This document shows positions 1 to 6,284 of a stretch of DNA of 11,646 nucleotides, piece by piece. The stretch is from NCBI GenBank assembly GCA_021160785.1, contig JAGHBX010000639.1:1-11646 (forward strand), in the 5' to 3' direction. Numbering within the stretch: position 1 is the stretch's first letter; each line of letters starts with the position of its first letter. Below the pieces are notes generated by a model. That model made no database searches. It saw only the letters and a list, made by a program, of their open reading frames with translations, and was not told the origin of the DNA. The translations under genes and the position numbers were made by a program. This DNA is from Planctomycetota bacterium (GTDB lineage: Bacteria; Planctomycetota; Phycisphaerae; Sedimentisphaerales; Anaerohalosphaeraceae).

Positions 1-767
1 CCAGTCCCGATCAGTATGGTTTTGTGATGAACGGCTTTGACAAGCTCAAGCGGTCGTGTCCGCGGATTACCAGGATGCTCACCGAACAGCCGGAGACGGA
101 ACTTGCCGGCGGGCCGAATGTGTATTGTGTGATATCGAATCTTTACCGGCGCCAGGCCGCCGAAAAGCGCCGGGCGTTGGGTGACAAGTTCTGGTGGTAT
201 ATCTGCACCGGACCCAAGGCGCCGTATTGCACGCTGTTTATCGATCATCCCGCTACTGAACTTCGCGTATGGCTGTGGCAGACGTGGAAGCGGAATATCG
301 AGGGGATCTTAGTCTGGCAGACAAACTACTGGACCAGTTCCGCAGCCTATCCGGACAAACCACAGAACCCCTACGAAGATCCAATGGGTTGGGTGAGCGG
401 CTACAGCACACCCGCCGGCAACAAAAGGCCCTGGGGCAACGGCGACGGCCGGTTTATTTACCCGCCCGAAACAGCCGCCAACGGACGCCCGGACAAACCG
501 ATTCTCGACGGGCCCGTCGACAGTATCCGCTGGGAGATGCTACGGGACGGAATCGAGGATTATGAGTATCTTGCAATGTTAAAAAGGCTCATCGAGCAAA
601 AGGAGGGCAAGCTAAGCGCCTCGCAGCGCAAGCGATTAACATCCCTGCTCGAAGTGCCCGACAGCATCACAAAAAGCATGACCAGCTTCACCAAAGACCC
701 AGCCCCGATCGAGGCCCGACGCGACGAAATTGCCCGTGCGATTGAGCAATTGAACAAGCTCCGATGA
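1..767 (+). CDS. DUF4091 / GH123-like domain protein, C-terminal part (5' end outside window)
   Basis: This is the 3' part of a larger gene. The frame is open from base 3 to the TGA at 765-767, and the GTG at 24 lies inside it, so the true start is to the left of the window. The readable portion is about 254 residues. It has the signature of the DUF4091 family, which is related to the catalytic region of glycoside hydrolase family 123. The marks are an aromatic-rich stretch WWYICTGPKAPY, a buried-strand segment ending in GILVWQTNYW, the GNGDGRFIYPP turn, and the closing helix SIRWEMLRDGIEDYEYL. Members are usually long secreted proteins of carbohydrate-degrading planctomycetes and Bacteroidetes. 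The substrate cannot be inferred and a signal peptide cannot be seen here. The last 60 residues are a charged helical tail. An intrinsic terminator follows 32 nt after the stop. Confidence 0.85.
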   Translation, partial: SPDQYGFVMNGFDKLKRSCPRITRMLTEQPETELAGGPNVYCVISNLYRRQAAEKRRALGDKFWWYICTGPKAPYCTLFIDHPATELRVWLWQTWKRNIEGILVWQTNYWTSSAAYPDKPQNPYEDPMGWVSGYSTPAGNKRPWGNGDGRFIYPPETAANGRPDKPILDGPVDSIRWEMLRDGIEDYEYLAMLKRLIEQKEGKLSASQRKRLTSLLEVPDSITKSMTSFTKDPAPIEARRDEIARAIEQLNKLR

Positions 768-799
768 GCATTCCATGGACCTTGCATGGGCATGGAACG

Positions 800-828
800 C
801 CGCTTTTTGTCACGAAATGGCGGTTTTT
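800..828 (+). terminator. Rho-independent terminator after the DUF4091 gene
   Basis: CCGC at 800-803 pairs with GCGG at 820-823. The stem continues through a G-U pair, one mismatch and three A-T pairs to a six-base loop, and TTTTT follows at 824-828. Just upstream, TTCCATG (771-777) and CATGGAA (791-797) form another inverted repeat between the stop codon and the terminator. Confidence 0.7.
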
Positions 829-850
829 GCGGTGCTTTTGCATTCTTTGC

Positions 851-879
851 TTTACATTGACGGCAAAATCCGATATAGT
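851..879 (+). promoter_or_regulatory. Sigma70-type promoter of the LRR selenoprotein gene
   Basis: The -35 box TTTACA (851-856) and the -10 box TATAGT (874-879) each match consensus at five of six positions and are separated by exactly 17 nt. Transcription should begin near 886, giving a leader of about 54 nt. A good ribosome binding site, GGAGG at 928-932, lies 7 nt before the ATG at 940. Confidence 0.75.
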
Positions 880-939
880 AGCAGGGTTCTCAAGGAAATG
901 GGGAATGGATTTTTCTGTCCTTAAGATGGAGGCACGAAA

Positions 940-2337
940 ATGAAAGCAGGAACTCTTCTAACCGCAATCTTTCTTATTCTCGCAGCTTCTCTGGCTTCGG
1001 CCGCCGAGCCGGTCACGTTTGCCGATGCGAATTTGAAGGCGATTGTGGAAAAGACGTTGGGCTCTTCCGATCCGACGGCCGACGACATGCTCAATCTGAC
1101 CAGGCTTTATGCCGGTTCGCAGGAAATCGGCGATCTTGGCGGGCTGGAGCACGCAAAGAACCTGACATCGCTGTGCGTTCACCGCAACAAGATCAAGGAT
1201 ATTTCGCCGGTGGCGAATCTGCGTGAGCTTACGTATCTGTGCATTCACGATAACCAGATCGAAGATATTTCGGCCGTGGCGGGATTGAAGAATCTGACGA
1301 ATCTGCTGTTGTACGGCAATAAGATTGAAGATATCTCGCCTGTTGCCGGTTTGAGCAGTCTGGCGTCGCTGTATGCCGCCGACAACAGGATAGAGAGTAT
1401 TTTGGCGGTGGCCGGGTTGAAAGAGCTGCGTTTTCTGGATGTCAGCGATAATCGTGTCGGGGATGTCTCGGCGATTGCCGGCCTGACGGAACTGACGGAT
1501 TTGAGAATGCCCAACAACAAGATCAGCGACCTCAGCGCCGTTGGCAAGCTTGGTAAACTCAAGAACCTGTGGGTGTACGGCAATCCGGCCGCGCTGCCTT
1601 CGGAGTTGTTGTCCGACGACAGCAAAACCAGCGTCTATTGCGACTCGACTCAATATGCCAAACTGGCAGGCGATCCTTCAACAATGGGCAAGGTGGAATT
1701 TTCCGCCAAAGTCGACAACTTCATGGTCAGCCGCAACAAGTGTTTCATTCGCATGGTGGCCGATGACGGCGCGGGACAATTACCGGCGGGGGAGTATAAG
1801 CTGGGAAGCTGGGAAGTCAAAAAGAAGGATAAAGACGGAGTCGAATGGGCGCTGGCCGCCTCGGTGCGTTCGTCCAAAAAGGGGGGCTTTAAGATAGCCG
1901 AAGACAAGCCGATCAAGCTGGATGTGGGTGAGCCGATTGTGGCGCAGCTTTCCGCCAACAAGAAGCGTTCGAGCTATAGCTTCAGCCAGAACCTTGTCGG
2001 GCGGATGGGCGAGAACATTTCCATTTCGCGGGACGGCGCCAGGGCGAAGCCGCCCAAACTGCAGATCAAGAACAAGGCGGGCACTTACGACAAAACCTTC
2101 AATTTCGAGTATGGGTGAGGCGGTACCTGTTTGCTCTCGTGGCGAGAGCCCAAAGACGTAAAGGGACCGTTTACCGCGACCATCAAACTGAACGGGCCGT
2201 TCAAGATCGAGACAAAACCCTTCACTACCGAAGAGTCTGAAAAGACGACGTCCGAATCTCAACGCGGCGAGCCCGCAGCCAGGAAAAAATCAACCGGTTT
2301 CAAAAACGCGATTCGCCGATTCTTCATCGGCGAATAG
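940..2337 (+). CDS. Exported leucine-rich-repeat protein, predicted selenoprotein (in-frame TGA at 2116-2118)
   Basis: Read through one TGA, the frame encodes 465 residues with selenocysteine at position 393; read conventionally it stops at 392 residues. Residues 1-21 are a Sec signal peptide (cleavage near ASA-AEP). Residues 25-70 are an internalin-type cap, and about 72-215 hold six 22-residue leucine-rich repeats of the form LTxLxxxxNxIxDISxVAGLxx. From about 238 a beta-rich domain of no recognised family begins. It appears to cross the TGA: NFEYG-U-GGTC-LLSW, then GPFTATIKLNGPFKI. The tail after about 428 is charged and ends in a basic helix. The 72 post-TGA codons are in frame 0 and strongly G/C-ending (25 of the first 35). 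No ribosome binding site precedes any internal start, and a SECIS-like hairpin follows the TGA. The LRRs suggest binding on the cell surface, and U393 with C397 could form a selenenylsulfide pair. Alternatives are a recent nonsense mutation or a sequencing error at a Cys codon. Confidence 0.72.
2130..2154 (+). promoter_or_regulatory. Predicted bacterial SECIS element (bSECIS)
   Basis: GCTCTCG (2133-2139) and CGAGAGC (2143-2149) form a perfect 7-bp stem closed by the three-base loop UGG. Three further A-U pairs (2130-2132 with 2152-2154) can stack below a CC bulge. The stem begins 14 nt after the TGA at 2116-2118 and the loop begins 21 nt after it. Known bacterial SECIS elements have a small apical loop with a G in its first two positions, at roughly 16-37 nt from the UGA, and this fits. 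No T-run follows, so it is not a terminator. By family knowledge SelB would bind the loop and deliver Sec-tRNA. Confidence 0.7.
2311..2335 (+). repeat. Perfect 10-bp inverted repeat at the end of the selenoprotein frame
   Basis: ATTCGCCGAT (2311-2320) and ATCGGCGAAT (2326-2335) are exact reverse complements around a five-base loop. The right arm ends on the T of the TAG stop. No T-run follows, so it is not a standard intrinsic terminator. It may protect the mRNA 3' end. A second 7-bp inverted repeat, GTCCGAC (2358-2364) and GTCGGAC (2375-2381), follows before the real terminator. Confidence 0.6.
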
Positions 2338-2408
2338 CAGTATATATACCTGCGTATGTCCGACAGAAAGCCGAGTCGGACCCGACAATATGATATTCTC
2401 GTGCGACC

Positions 2409-2437
2409 AGAGCGGCGTTTTATCGCCGTTTTTTTTA
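2409..2437 (+). terminator. Rho-independent terminator between the LRR gene and the sigma-factor gene
   Basis: CGGCG (2413-2417) pairs with CGCCG (2424-2428) around a six-base loop. The stem can be extended outward by G-U and A-U pairs, and a run of eight T begins at 2429. It lies inside the longest possible reading frame of the downstream sigma factor (from 2390), so that longer start is very unlikely to be used. Confidence 0.85.
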
Positions 2438-2469
2438 TTTTTCCGTAAGTTTTTGGCGGCATGCTGGAC

Positions 2470-2478
2470 TAATATAGT
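2470..2478 (+). promoter_or_regulatory. Possible -10 element of the sigma-factor operon
   Basis: TAATATAGT contains two overlapping -10-like hexamers, TAATAT (2470-2475) and TATAGT (2473-2478). The latter is the same hexamer seen before the LRR and peptidase genes. No convincing -35 sits at 16-18 nt; TTGGCG at 2453-2458 is too close. Initiation about 4-7 nt downstream would place the 5' end at or next to the ATG at 2483, giving a leaderless or nearly leaderless mRNA. This agrees with the absence of a Shine-Dalgarno sequence there. Confidence 0.35.
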
Positions 2479-2482
2479 GGTC

Positions 2483-3070
2483 ATGACCGAGATTCCTGAC
2501 AAATTGTCGGCACCTCCGACACATACTGACGATGCCGACGATCTGTGTCTGGCCGAGCAGTTCAAGTGCGGAGACGGTTCGGCCTTTGACCGGATAGTTG
2601 ACGAGTATGCAGCGGATGTGCGAGTCTTTGCAAATCGATTGCTGGGCTGGGACGGTGATGTCGAGGATGCCGTACAGGAAGTATTTCTGGCGGCCTTTAT
2701 GGGTCTGAAAAAATTCAAGGGCCACTCGATCCTGCGAACATGGTTGTATTCGATAACCATTAATAAATGCCGCAGCCACAGACGCAAAAAGATGATTCGA
2801 CTTCGAGTGTTTCCGGGTAATGAAGTTAAGGCTGATTTGGCGGCGACAGCATCGGATTCAATGACAGCCGGCGATCTTGACCAGGTCCGCAAAGCGGTGC
2901 GGTCTTTGCCTGCGAAGTATCGGGAGCCGGTGGTGCTGAAGTATCTCGAGGAGCTTTCGACGGAGAAGATATGTGAGATCCTGGGTTTGTCGAGTAACGC
3001 CGTTTATGTTCGGCTGAATCGTGCAAGGGCGATGTTGAAAGACAAACTTTCAAATCTGATGGATGGATAG
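2483..3070 (+). CDS. ECF-type RNA polymerase sigma factor
   Basis: This is a 195-residue alternative sigma factor, the usual ECF length. Region sigma2 spans roughly residues 34-105: an AFDRIVDEY helix, then DGDVEDAVQEVFLAAF with the acidic 2.2-type DxxQEVF core, then the 2.4-like FKGHSILRTWLYSITINKCRSHRR. A linker follows, then sigma4 at about 137-190 (VRSLPAKYREPVVLKYLEEL, then the helix-turn-helix STEKICEILGLSSNAVYVRL and the basic RARAMLKDKL). ATG 2483 is chosen because the longer frame from 2390 runs through a strong terminator and has no family resemblance. GTG at 2477 is an alternative. It has no Shine-Dalgarno sequence. The stop abuts the ATG of the next gene, so the two are translationally coupled, which suggests that gene controls this factor. 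The target promoters are unknown. Confidence 0.92.
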   Translation: MTEIPDKLSAPPTHTDDADDLCLAEQFKCGDGSAFDRIVDEYAADVRVFANRLLGWDGDVEDAVQEVFLAAFMGLKKFKGHSILRTWLYSITINKCRSHRRKKMIRLRVFPGNEVKADLAATASDSMTAGDLDQVRKAVRSLPAKYREPVVLKYLEELSTEKICEILGLSSNAVYVRLNRARAMLKDKLSNLMDG

Positions 3071-3643
3071 ATGAGCGAAGAGAGATTAAAAGAATTACTT
3101 CGACAGGCGGACCGATGTGCTGAGTCTCATCGAAGCAGCCCAGGCGGCGATCTTGCGGATATTGTTCGACGGCGCGCACGGTCAAGGCATATCAGGAGGA
3201 TCAGTTTTTCATCTGCGGCGGCAGCAGTCATTCTGGCTGCAATTGGCGTGTGGACTGTTGCGGGCGTGTTGAATGCGCGAAACGCCAGGCAGATTGCGGC
3301 TCTTGAGGCGAAGGTGGCCGAGCTTGACGTGCAGATGGAGACGTCGCTTAGGTTTGTTAAAGAGCTTACTCAGCACGAGCGTGAGCATGCCAGGCTGCAT
3401 CAGCTTAAAAGGGAACTGGCCGCCATACCTGATCCCCTCGAGGAGATCGCCAGGCAGGATGACAGGACGGCGTTTGTCATGGTGTATCAGGCTGACAAGC
3501 TTTATCGCGAGTTGAATCTGAGGGGCTCGGCAGTTAAGACTTATAATCGGGTTATTAAATTGTTCCCCGAGAACAGATGGGCAGAAGTCGCAAAAGAGCG
3601 ATTATCGCAAATGAGTCAGGGTGACAATAACAGCGAAATTTGA
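3071..3643 (+). CDS. Single-pass membrane protein with coiled coil and TPR-like C-terminus; candidate anti-sigma factor
   Basis: The product is 190 residues of no named family. Residues 1-43 are a charged N-terminal, presumably cytoplasmic segment ending in the Arg-rich RRRARSRHIRR, followed by one transmembrane helix at about 44-67. Residues 69-118 form a coiled coil with heptad-like spacing (IAALEAKVAELDVQMETSL onward). Residues 132-182 resemble a TPR pair (AFVMVYQADKLYRELNLRG, then AVKTYNRVIKLFPENRWAEVA). The ATG directly abuts the sigma-factor stop codon (TAG-ATG), the arrangement typical of a sigma factor and its membrane-bound regulator. It lacks the HxxxCxxC zinc motif of classical ZAS anti-sigma factors, so the anti-sigma role rests on position and topology only. 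The periplasmic coiled coil could contact the product of the next gene. Confidence 0.8.
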   Translation: MSEERLKELLRQADRCAESHRSSPGGDLADIVRRRARSRHIRRISFSSAAAAVILAAIGVWTVAGVLNARNARQIAALEAKVAELDVQMETSLRFVKELTQHEREHARLHQLKRELAAIPDPLEEIARQDDRTAFVMVYQADKLYRELNLRGSAVKTYNRVIKLFPENRWAEVAKERLSQMSQGDNNSEI

Positions 3644-3656
3644 AAGGAGATCTGAA

Positions 3657-5228
3657 ATGAAAACGGTAAAAGCAGCGTGGATCCGAGTAATTATCCTGGC
3701 ATTATGTGTTTCGGTTGGGTGGACACAGGAGCCCCCTGGTGAACTCAAAGCCCAATCGCAGAAGAAAGCTGTGCCGCCGACCCGACAGGCAAGCTGCATA
3801 GTGAAGATTACAGCCGATCCTGCGGTATTTCCGCTGACTATTGACAATGTCATGTATTTGGCGCACAGTTCCGGAGTCGGCGGCAGGGCAATTGGCGAAA
3901 TACTTGGTTATGAAGCACCCGCACCCGACGAGCTGATCGGCGTAGAGGAGCTTGCTGGCCCGGACAGCGACAGGTCGGAAGGATATGGCGACTATGGTAT
4001 GGGCGTCAAGAAGACCTATGGGTTCAGTTACTACGGCGGGGAGGGATCAGGCGGCTATAGTATGACCGGGCCTGAAGCTGAGAATACCCCCCCTGCCAAG
4101 CCTGCTGCCACGCCAGGCGCAAGGACAGGCGTAACCACACGTACTACACGTCGGCCCACACCGGCTGCAACGCCTGCCACATCGTCTATGCGTTCGTCTG
4201 CGCCTACAGCCACGGGTTCTTCCTCCCGATACAGGGCTACTTCACGTTCAAGTAAAGCCCCTGTGTCTCGGACTCCTTCCACCACGTCAACACGATCAAC
4301 ACGCCCCACTACTTCGAGGTCCTACGGATATACACGCACCACACCTGCGCGTGCCAGCGCGGCGGCATCTGCGCCGAGAGACCAGGATCAAGTGCTCTTC
4401 TTCCAGTTGAATGTGAATTTCAGGGATTACAAAGACGTTTCCGCCGATGCACAGGCGGTGATGCTGACAGTTGTCAAATATCTGCGTGAGGCTCTTGAGA
4501 GTGCGTTTCGGGATCAAGGGCACTCGCTGGGGCCGCAGATAGAGCTTGCAGATCAGGAAGTCAGTCGGGCTGAGGCGGAACTTGTTGCTCTGCAGAGCCA
4601 TCTGCGCGACATTTCAGGTTCACAGGATCTTTCTCGACAAGTCATCCTGAGTGATGTCCGTGGTTTGCGGAATGAACTTGAGAGTACAAAAATGCAGCAG
4701 GCCGCCGACGAGGCCATGATGGAAGCACTCATAAATCAGATTGAGCAGAGCCGAAGAAAGCTGGCGGAAAAACTGCAAACAGATGACATCATGCAGGAAT
4801 TGGAACAGATCGTCAAGATAAACAAGAAGAAAATGGAATATACCAATAAGCTCCATGAGAAAGGAACAGCATCGCAGTTGGATATGGCCAAGGCAACGGA
4901 GGAATTAGCCCGAGCCAGGATTGAATTCGCCAAACGTGCCGAAGAAGTGAGTTTGTCTGTTGCAGGCGGGCAGGAGGGTGAGTGGAATGATAAACTGGCG
5001 AGTATTTCGGTTGAAATGGCCCAGAACGCGGCACGGGTGGCTGGCCTCCAGCCTCAACTGAAAAGGGGCGAAGTGCTTCTTGCCATGGCGGACAGATACG
5101 AAGTGGAGTCATTGAAGTCAGGCCTTGCCAAGAGGAATCTGGAAAAAGCGATACTGTGGCAAAGCCAGATGAGCCGCAAGGTGCGGGTCCTGTCGCCGCC
5201 GACGGTGATTGTGATAGGCGCCGAGTGA
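3657..5228 (+). CDS. Secreted coiled-coil protein with Arg/Thr/Ser/Pro-rich linker
   Basis: The product is 523 residues of no recognised family. ATG 3657 is chosen because AAGGAG at 3644-3649 lies 7 nt before it and the next residues form a signal peptide (basic start, WIRVIILALCVSVGW core, cleavage near residue 23). Residues 40-140 form a Gly/Tyr-containing segment with no match I know. Residues 141-241 are low complexity, dominated by Thr, Ser, Arg, Pro and Ala. Residues about 242-290 hold a short globular part (VLFFQLNVNFRDYKD, then an amphipathic helix). Residues 290-510 are nearly continuous coiled coil. Within it YTNKLHEKGTASQLDMAKAT resembles the helical-hairpin motif of HlyD/TolC-type periplasmic proteins (a resemblance, not an assignment). 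The end is a hydrophobic strand, TVIVIG. It is 13 nt downstream of the membrane gene, in the sigma-factor operon, so a periplasmic partner or target of that system is likely. Confidence 0.82.
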   Translation: MKTVKAAWIRVIILALCVSVGWTQEPPGELKAQSQKKAVPPTRQASCIVKITADPAVFPLTIDNVMYLAHSSGVGGRAIGEILGYEAPAPDELIGVEELAGPDSDRSEGYGDYGMGVKKTYGFSYYGGEGSGGYSMTGPEAENTPPAKPAATPGARTGVTTRTTRRPTPAATPATSSMRSSAPTATGSSSRYRATSRSSKAPVSRTPSTTSTRSTRPTTSRSYGYTRTTPARASAAASAPRDQDQVLFFQLNVNFRDYKDVSADAQAVMLTVVKYLREALESAFRDQGHSLGPQIELADQEVSRAEAELVALQSHLRDISGSQDLSRQVILSDVRGLRNELESTKMQQAADEAMMEALINQIEQSRRKLAEKLQTDDIMQELEQIVKINKKKMEYTNKLHEKGTASQLDMAKATEELARARIEFAKRAEEVSLSVAGGQEGEWNDKLASISVEMAQNAARVAGLQPQLKRGEVLLAMADRYEVESLKSGLAKRNLEKAILWQSQMSRKVRVLSPPTVIVIGAE

Positions 5229-5250
5229 TCGCATAGACATTGTCGAGACA

Positions 5251-5288
5251 AGCCTCCGTGCCGTAACGGCAGCGGGGGCTTTTTTTTT
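5251..5288 (+). terminator. Rho-independent terminator of the sigma-factor operon
   Basis: A stem of about 13 bp (5251-5263 with 5267-5280; one bulged A and two G-U pairs) closes on a TAA loop and is followed by eight or more T at 5281-5288. It starts 22 nt after the stop codon at 5228. On the opposite strand the hairpin is preceded by A-run DNA and followed only by TTGTCTC, so it would be at best a weak stop for the tRNA transcript coming the other way. Confidence 0.9.
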
Positions 5289-5306
5289 GACAAAGGGGCA
5301 AGAAAG

Positions 5307-5381
5307 GGTGGATGAGGGGAATCGAACCCCCGACCCCTAGATCCACAATCTAGTGCTCTAACCAACTGAGCTACATCCACC
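5307..5381 (-). tRNA. tRNA-His (anticodon GTG)
   Basis: The minus strand folds into a complete cloverleaf. The acceptor stem is GTGGATG with CATCCAC, the D arm is GCTC with GAGC, and the anticodon stem is CTAGA with TCTAG around loop TTGTGGA (anticodon GTG, histidine). The T arm is GGGGG-TTCGATT-CCCCT. The extra G at 5381 before the acceptor stem and the C discriminator at 5307 are the G-1:C73 pair that histidyl-tRNA synthetase requires. The 3' CCA is not encoded in full (CCT follows), so it must be added by CCA nucleotidyltransferase. Confidence 0.97.
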
Positions 5382-5432
5382 GCAAAACTCTCATCGGGGC
5401 GTATCGGAACCCTCGGCCTCGATGAAAAGGGC

Positions 5433-5461
5433 ATTTTATACTGATATCGGCATTGTGTCAA
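5433..5461 (-). promoter_or_regulatory. Promoter of the tRNA-His gene
   Basis: On the minus strand, TTGACA (5461-5456, perfect -35) and TAAAAT (5438-5433, five of six) are separated by exactly 17 nt. The GC-rich GCCC directly after the -10 is typical of stable-RNA promoters under stringent control. The -35 overlaps the stop codon of the upstream small membrane-protein gene. Transcription would start near 5426, about 45 nt before the tRNA, and the leader can form a TCATCG/CGATGA stem. Confidence 0.75.
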
Positions 5462-5700
5462 GGTTCTTCGGTCTTTTTGTTGTGGATGGCCCTTGCCACA
5501 AGAAAACCCGCCCAGTAAACGGCCCAGACGGCGCCGAAGCCCACGGCGAAAAACACGAAGATCCTCACCCTGCACAGGTACAGGTTTTTACAAATCCATG
5601 AAATGCGGCCGAGGATGCGTATCAGGTAGTATGCTATCGCCGGCCCGATCGAAATGGACACGAACCATACGATATTTCTCAGTTTCTTGCTTGAGATCAT
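5458..5700 (-). CDS. Small two-TM membrane protein, unknown function
   Basis: The product is 80 residues and not recognised. It has a basic N-terminus (MISSKKLRN), a hydrophobic helix at about 10-28, a short loop containing CKNLYLCR, a second helix at about 45-68 rich in Phe, Ala, Val and Trp, and a polar tail HNKKTEEP. ATG 5700 is chosen because GGAG (5709-5706) lies 5 nt before it. A longer frame from ATG 5757 would overlap the end of the preceding gene by 14 nt, has no ribosome binding site, and would put a polar segment before the first helix. It is the last protein gene of the hldD-led minus-strand cluster, 43 nt after its neighbour. Its stop codon lies inside the -35 of the tRNA-His promoter. 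Confidence 0.7.
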   Translation of the reverse strand: MISSKKLRNIVWFVSISIGPAIAYYLIRILGRISWICKNLYLCRVRIFVFFAVGFGAVWAVYWAGFLVARAIHNKKTEEP

Positions 5701-5743
5701 TTCTGCTCCGCGGTTACATAATGATTTGGCAAAATGCCCCTGT

Positions 5744-6280
5744 TTAACTTTCGGCATTTGTGTGCTTGTGCTTTAGAAACGACCGGACCGCCGCCGCATA
5801 TAAAATGACAGCGAAGACGAAGAATATAATACAGGCCATTTCGATCCACTCGTGCGTTATCCTTACGGCGCCGGTATTTGCGAATCTGTAGAACGGGTTG
5901 CCCGTTTTCGGCCAGAACGGCTCAACGTCGTAATGATAGAATGAATCGATAAAAACATGCATCCAGATGCCCGTCATGCCGCCGAGCACCATTCCGACAA
6001 GTGAGGCTCGGTAACGGATACGAAGCCGCCGCATTATCCGTTCAAAAAGCAGACGCACGGGCTTTGCAAAATAAACAACCGTCCCGCAGATCGCACCGAC
6101 AATACCGCCGACAAGAAACGTATGCCAGTGCCAGTGGCGATGATGAGGCCAGCCCGGCGCAAAGAGAACCTCAACGTCGACAATAACATTAGCCAACAAA
6201 AACATCGGCAGATCAATCCACCGACGAAAAACAAGCCCCAAAAATCCACTCGGACCAAAATGATACGGCGTAAATGGCAT
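5744..6280 (-). CDS. Polytopic membrane protein, YdjM-like predicted metal-dependent hydrolase
   Basis: The product is 178 residues, with about four hydrophobic segments (roughly 12-33, 54-72, 93-113, 146-165). The potential metal ligands fit the YdjM/PF04307 type of membrane-bound predicted hydrolase: H7 in the opening MPFTPYHFGP, D35 and E37 in NVIVDVEVLF, a His cluster at 46-53 (HHRHWHWH), and H108/D112 in WMHVFID followed by H116 and D118. Family assignment is from motif pattern and is moderate; no substrate is known for the family. ATG 6280 is chosen because family-like sequence starts exactly there, 4 nt after the stop of the upstream gene, which implies coupled translation. A longer frame from 6484 would only read antiparallel codons of that gene. 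It sits in the hldD-led cluster. Confidence 0.78.
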   Translation of the reverse strand: MPFTPYHFGPSGFLGLVFRRWIDLPMFLLANVIVDVEVLFAPGWPHHRHWHWHTFLVGGIVGAICGTVVYFAKPVRLLFERIMRRLRIRYRASLVGMVLGGMTGIWMHVFIDSFYHYDVEPFWPKTGNPFYRFANTGAVRITHEWIEMACIIFFVFAVILYAAAVRSFLKHKHTNAES

Positions 6281-6284
6281 AGCC

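Noticed and set aside
898..924. A possible 8-codon leader peptide (ATG 898 to TAA 922-924) upstream of the LRR gene
   Set aside because: AAGGAA abuts the ATG with no usable spacing, there is no run of regulatory codons, and no attenuator hairpin follows.
1177..1580. 66-bp periodic similarity inside the LRR gene as a DNA repeat array
   Set aside because: The units are diverged and in frame; the period simply reflects 22-residue leucine-rich repeats.
958..1653. Long minus-strand frame opposite the LRR gene
   Set aside because: It is the antisense shadow of the regular leucine-rich repeats, with repetitive Arg/Gln-rich content and no ribosome binding site.
2131..2337. A separate small gene starting at TTG 2131
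   Set aside because: There is no ribosome binding site, it starts on a rare codon inside a hairpin, and it is in the same frame as the LRR gene. Read-through of the TGA explains it better.
4055..4309. Minus-strand frame opposite the Arg/Thr/Ser/Pro-rich linker
   Set aside because: Its Val/Arg/Gly monotony is the complement of the biased codons on the other strand.
5251..5288. Bidirectional terminator also ending the tRNA-His transcript
   Set aside because: On the minus strand the hairpin is followed only by TTGTCTC, not a real T-run, so only the plus-strand role is supported.
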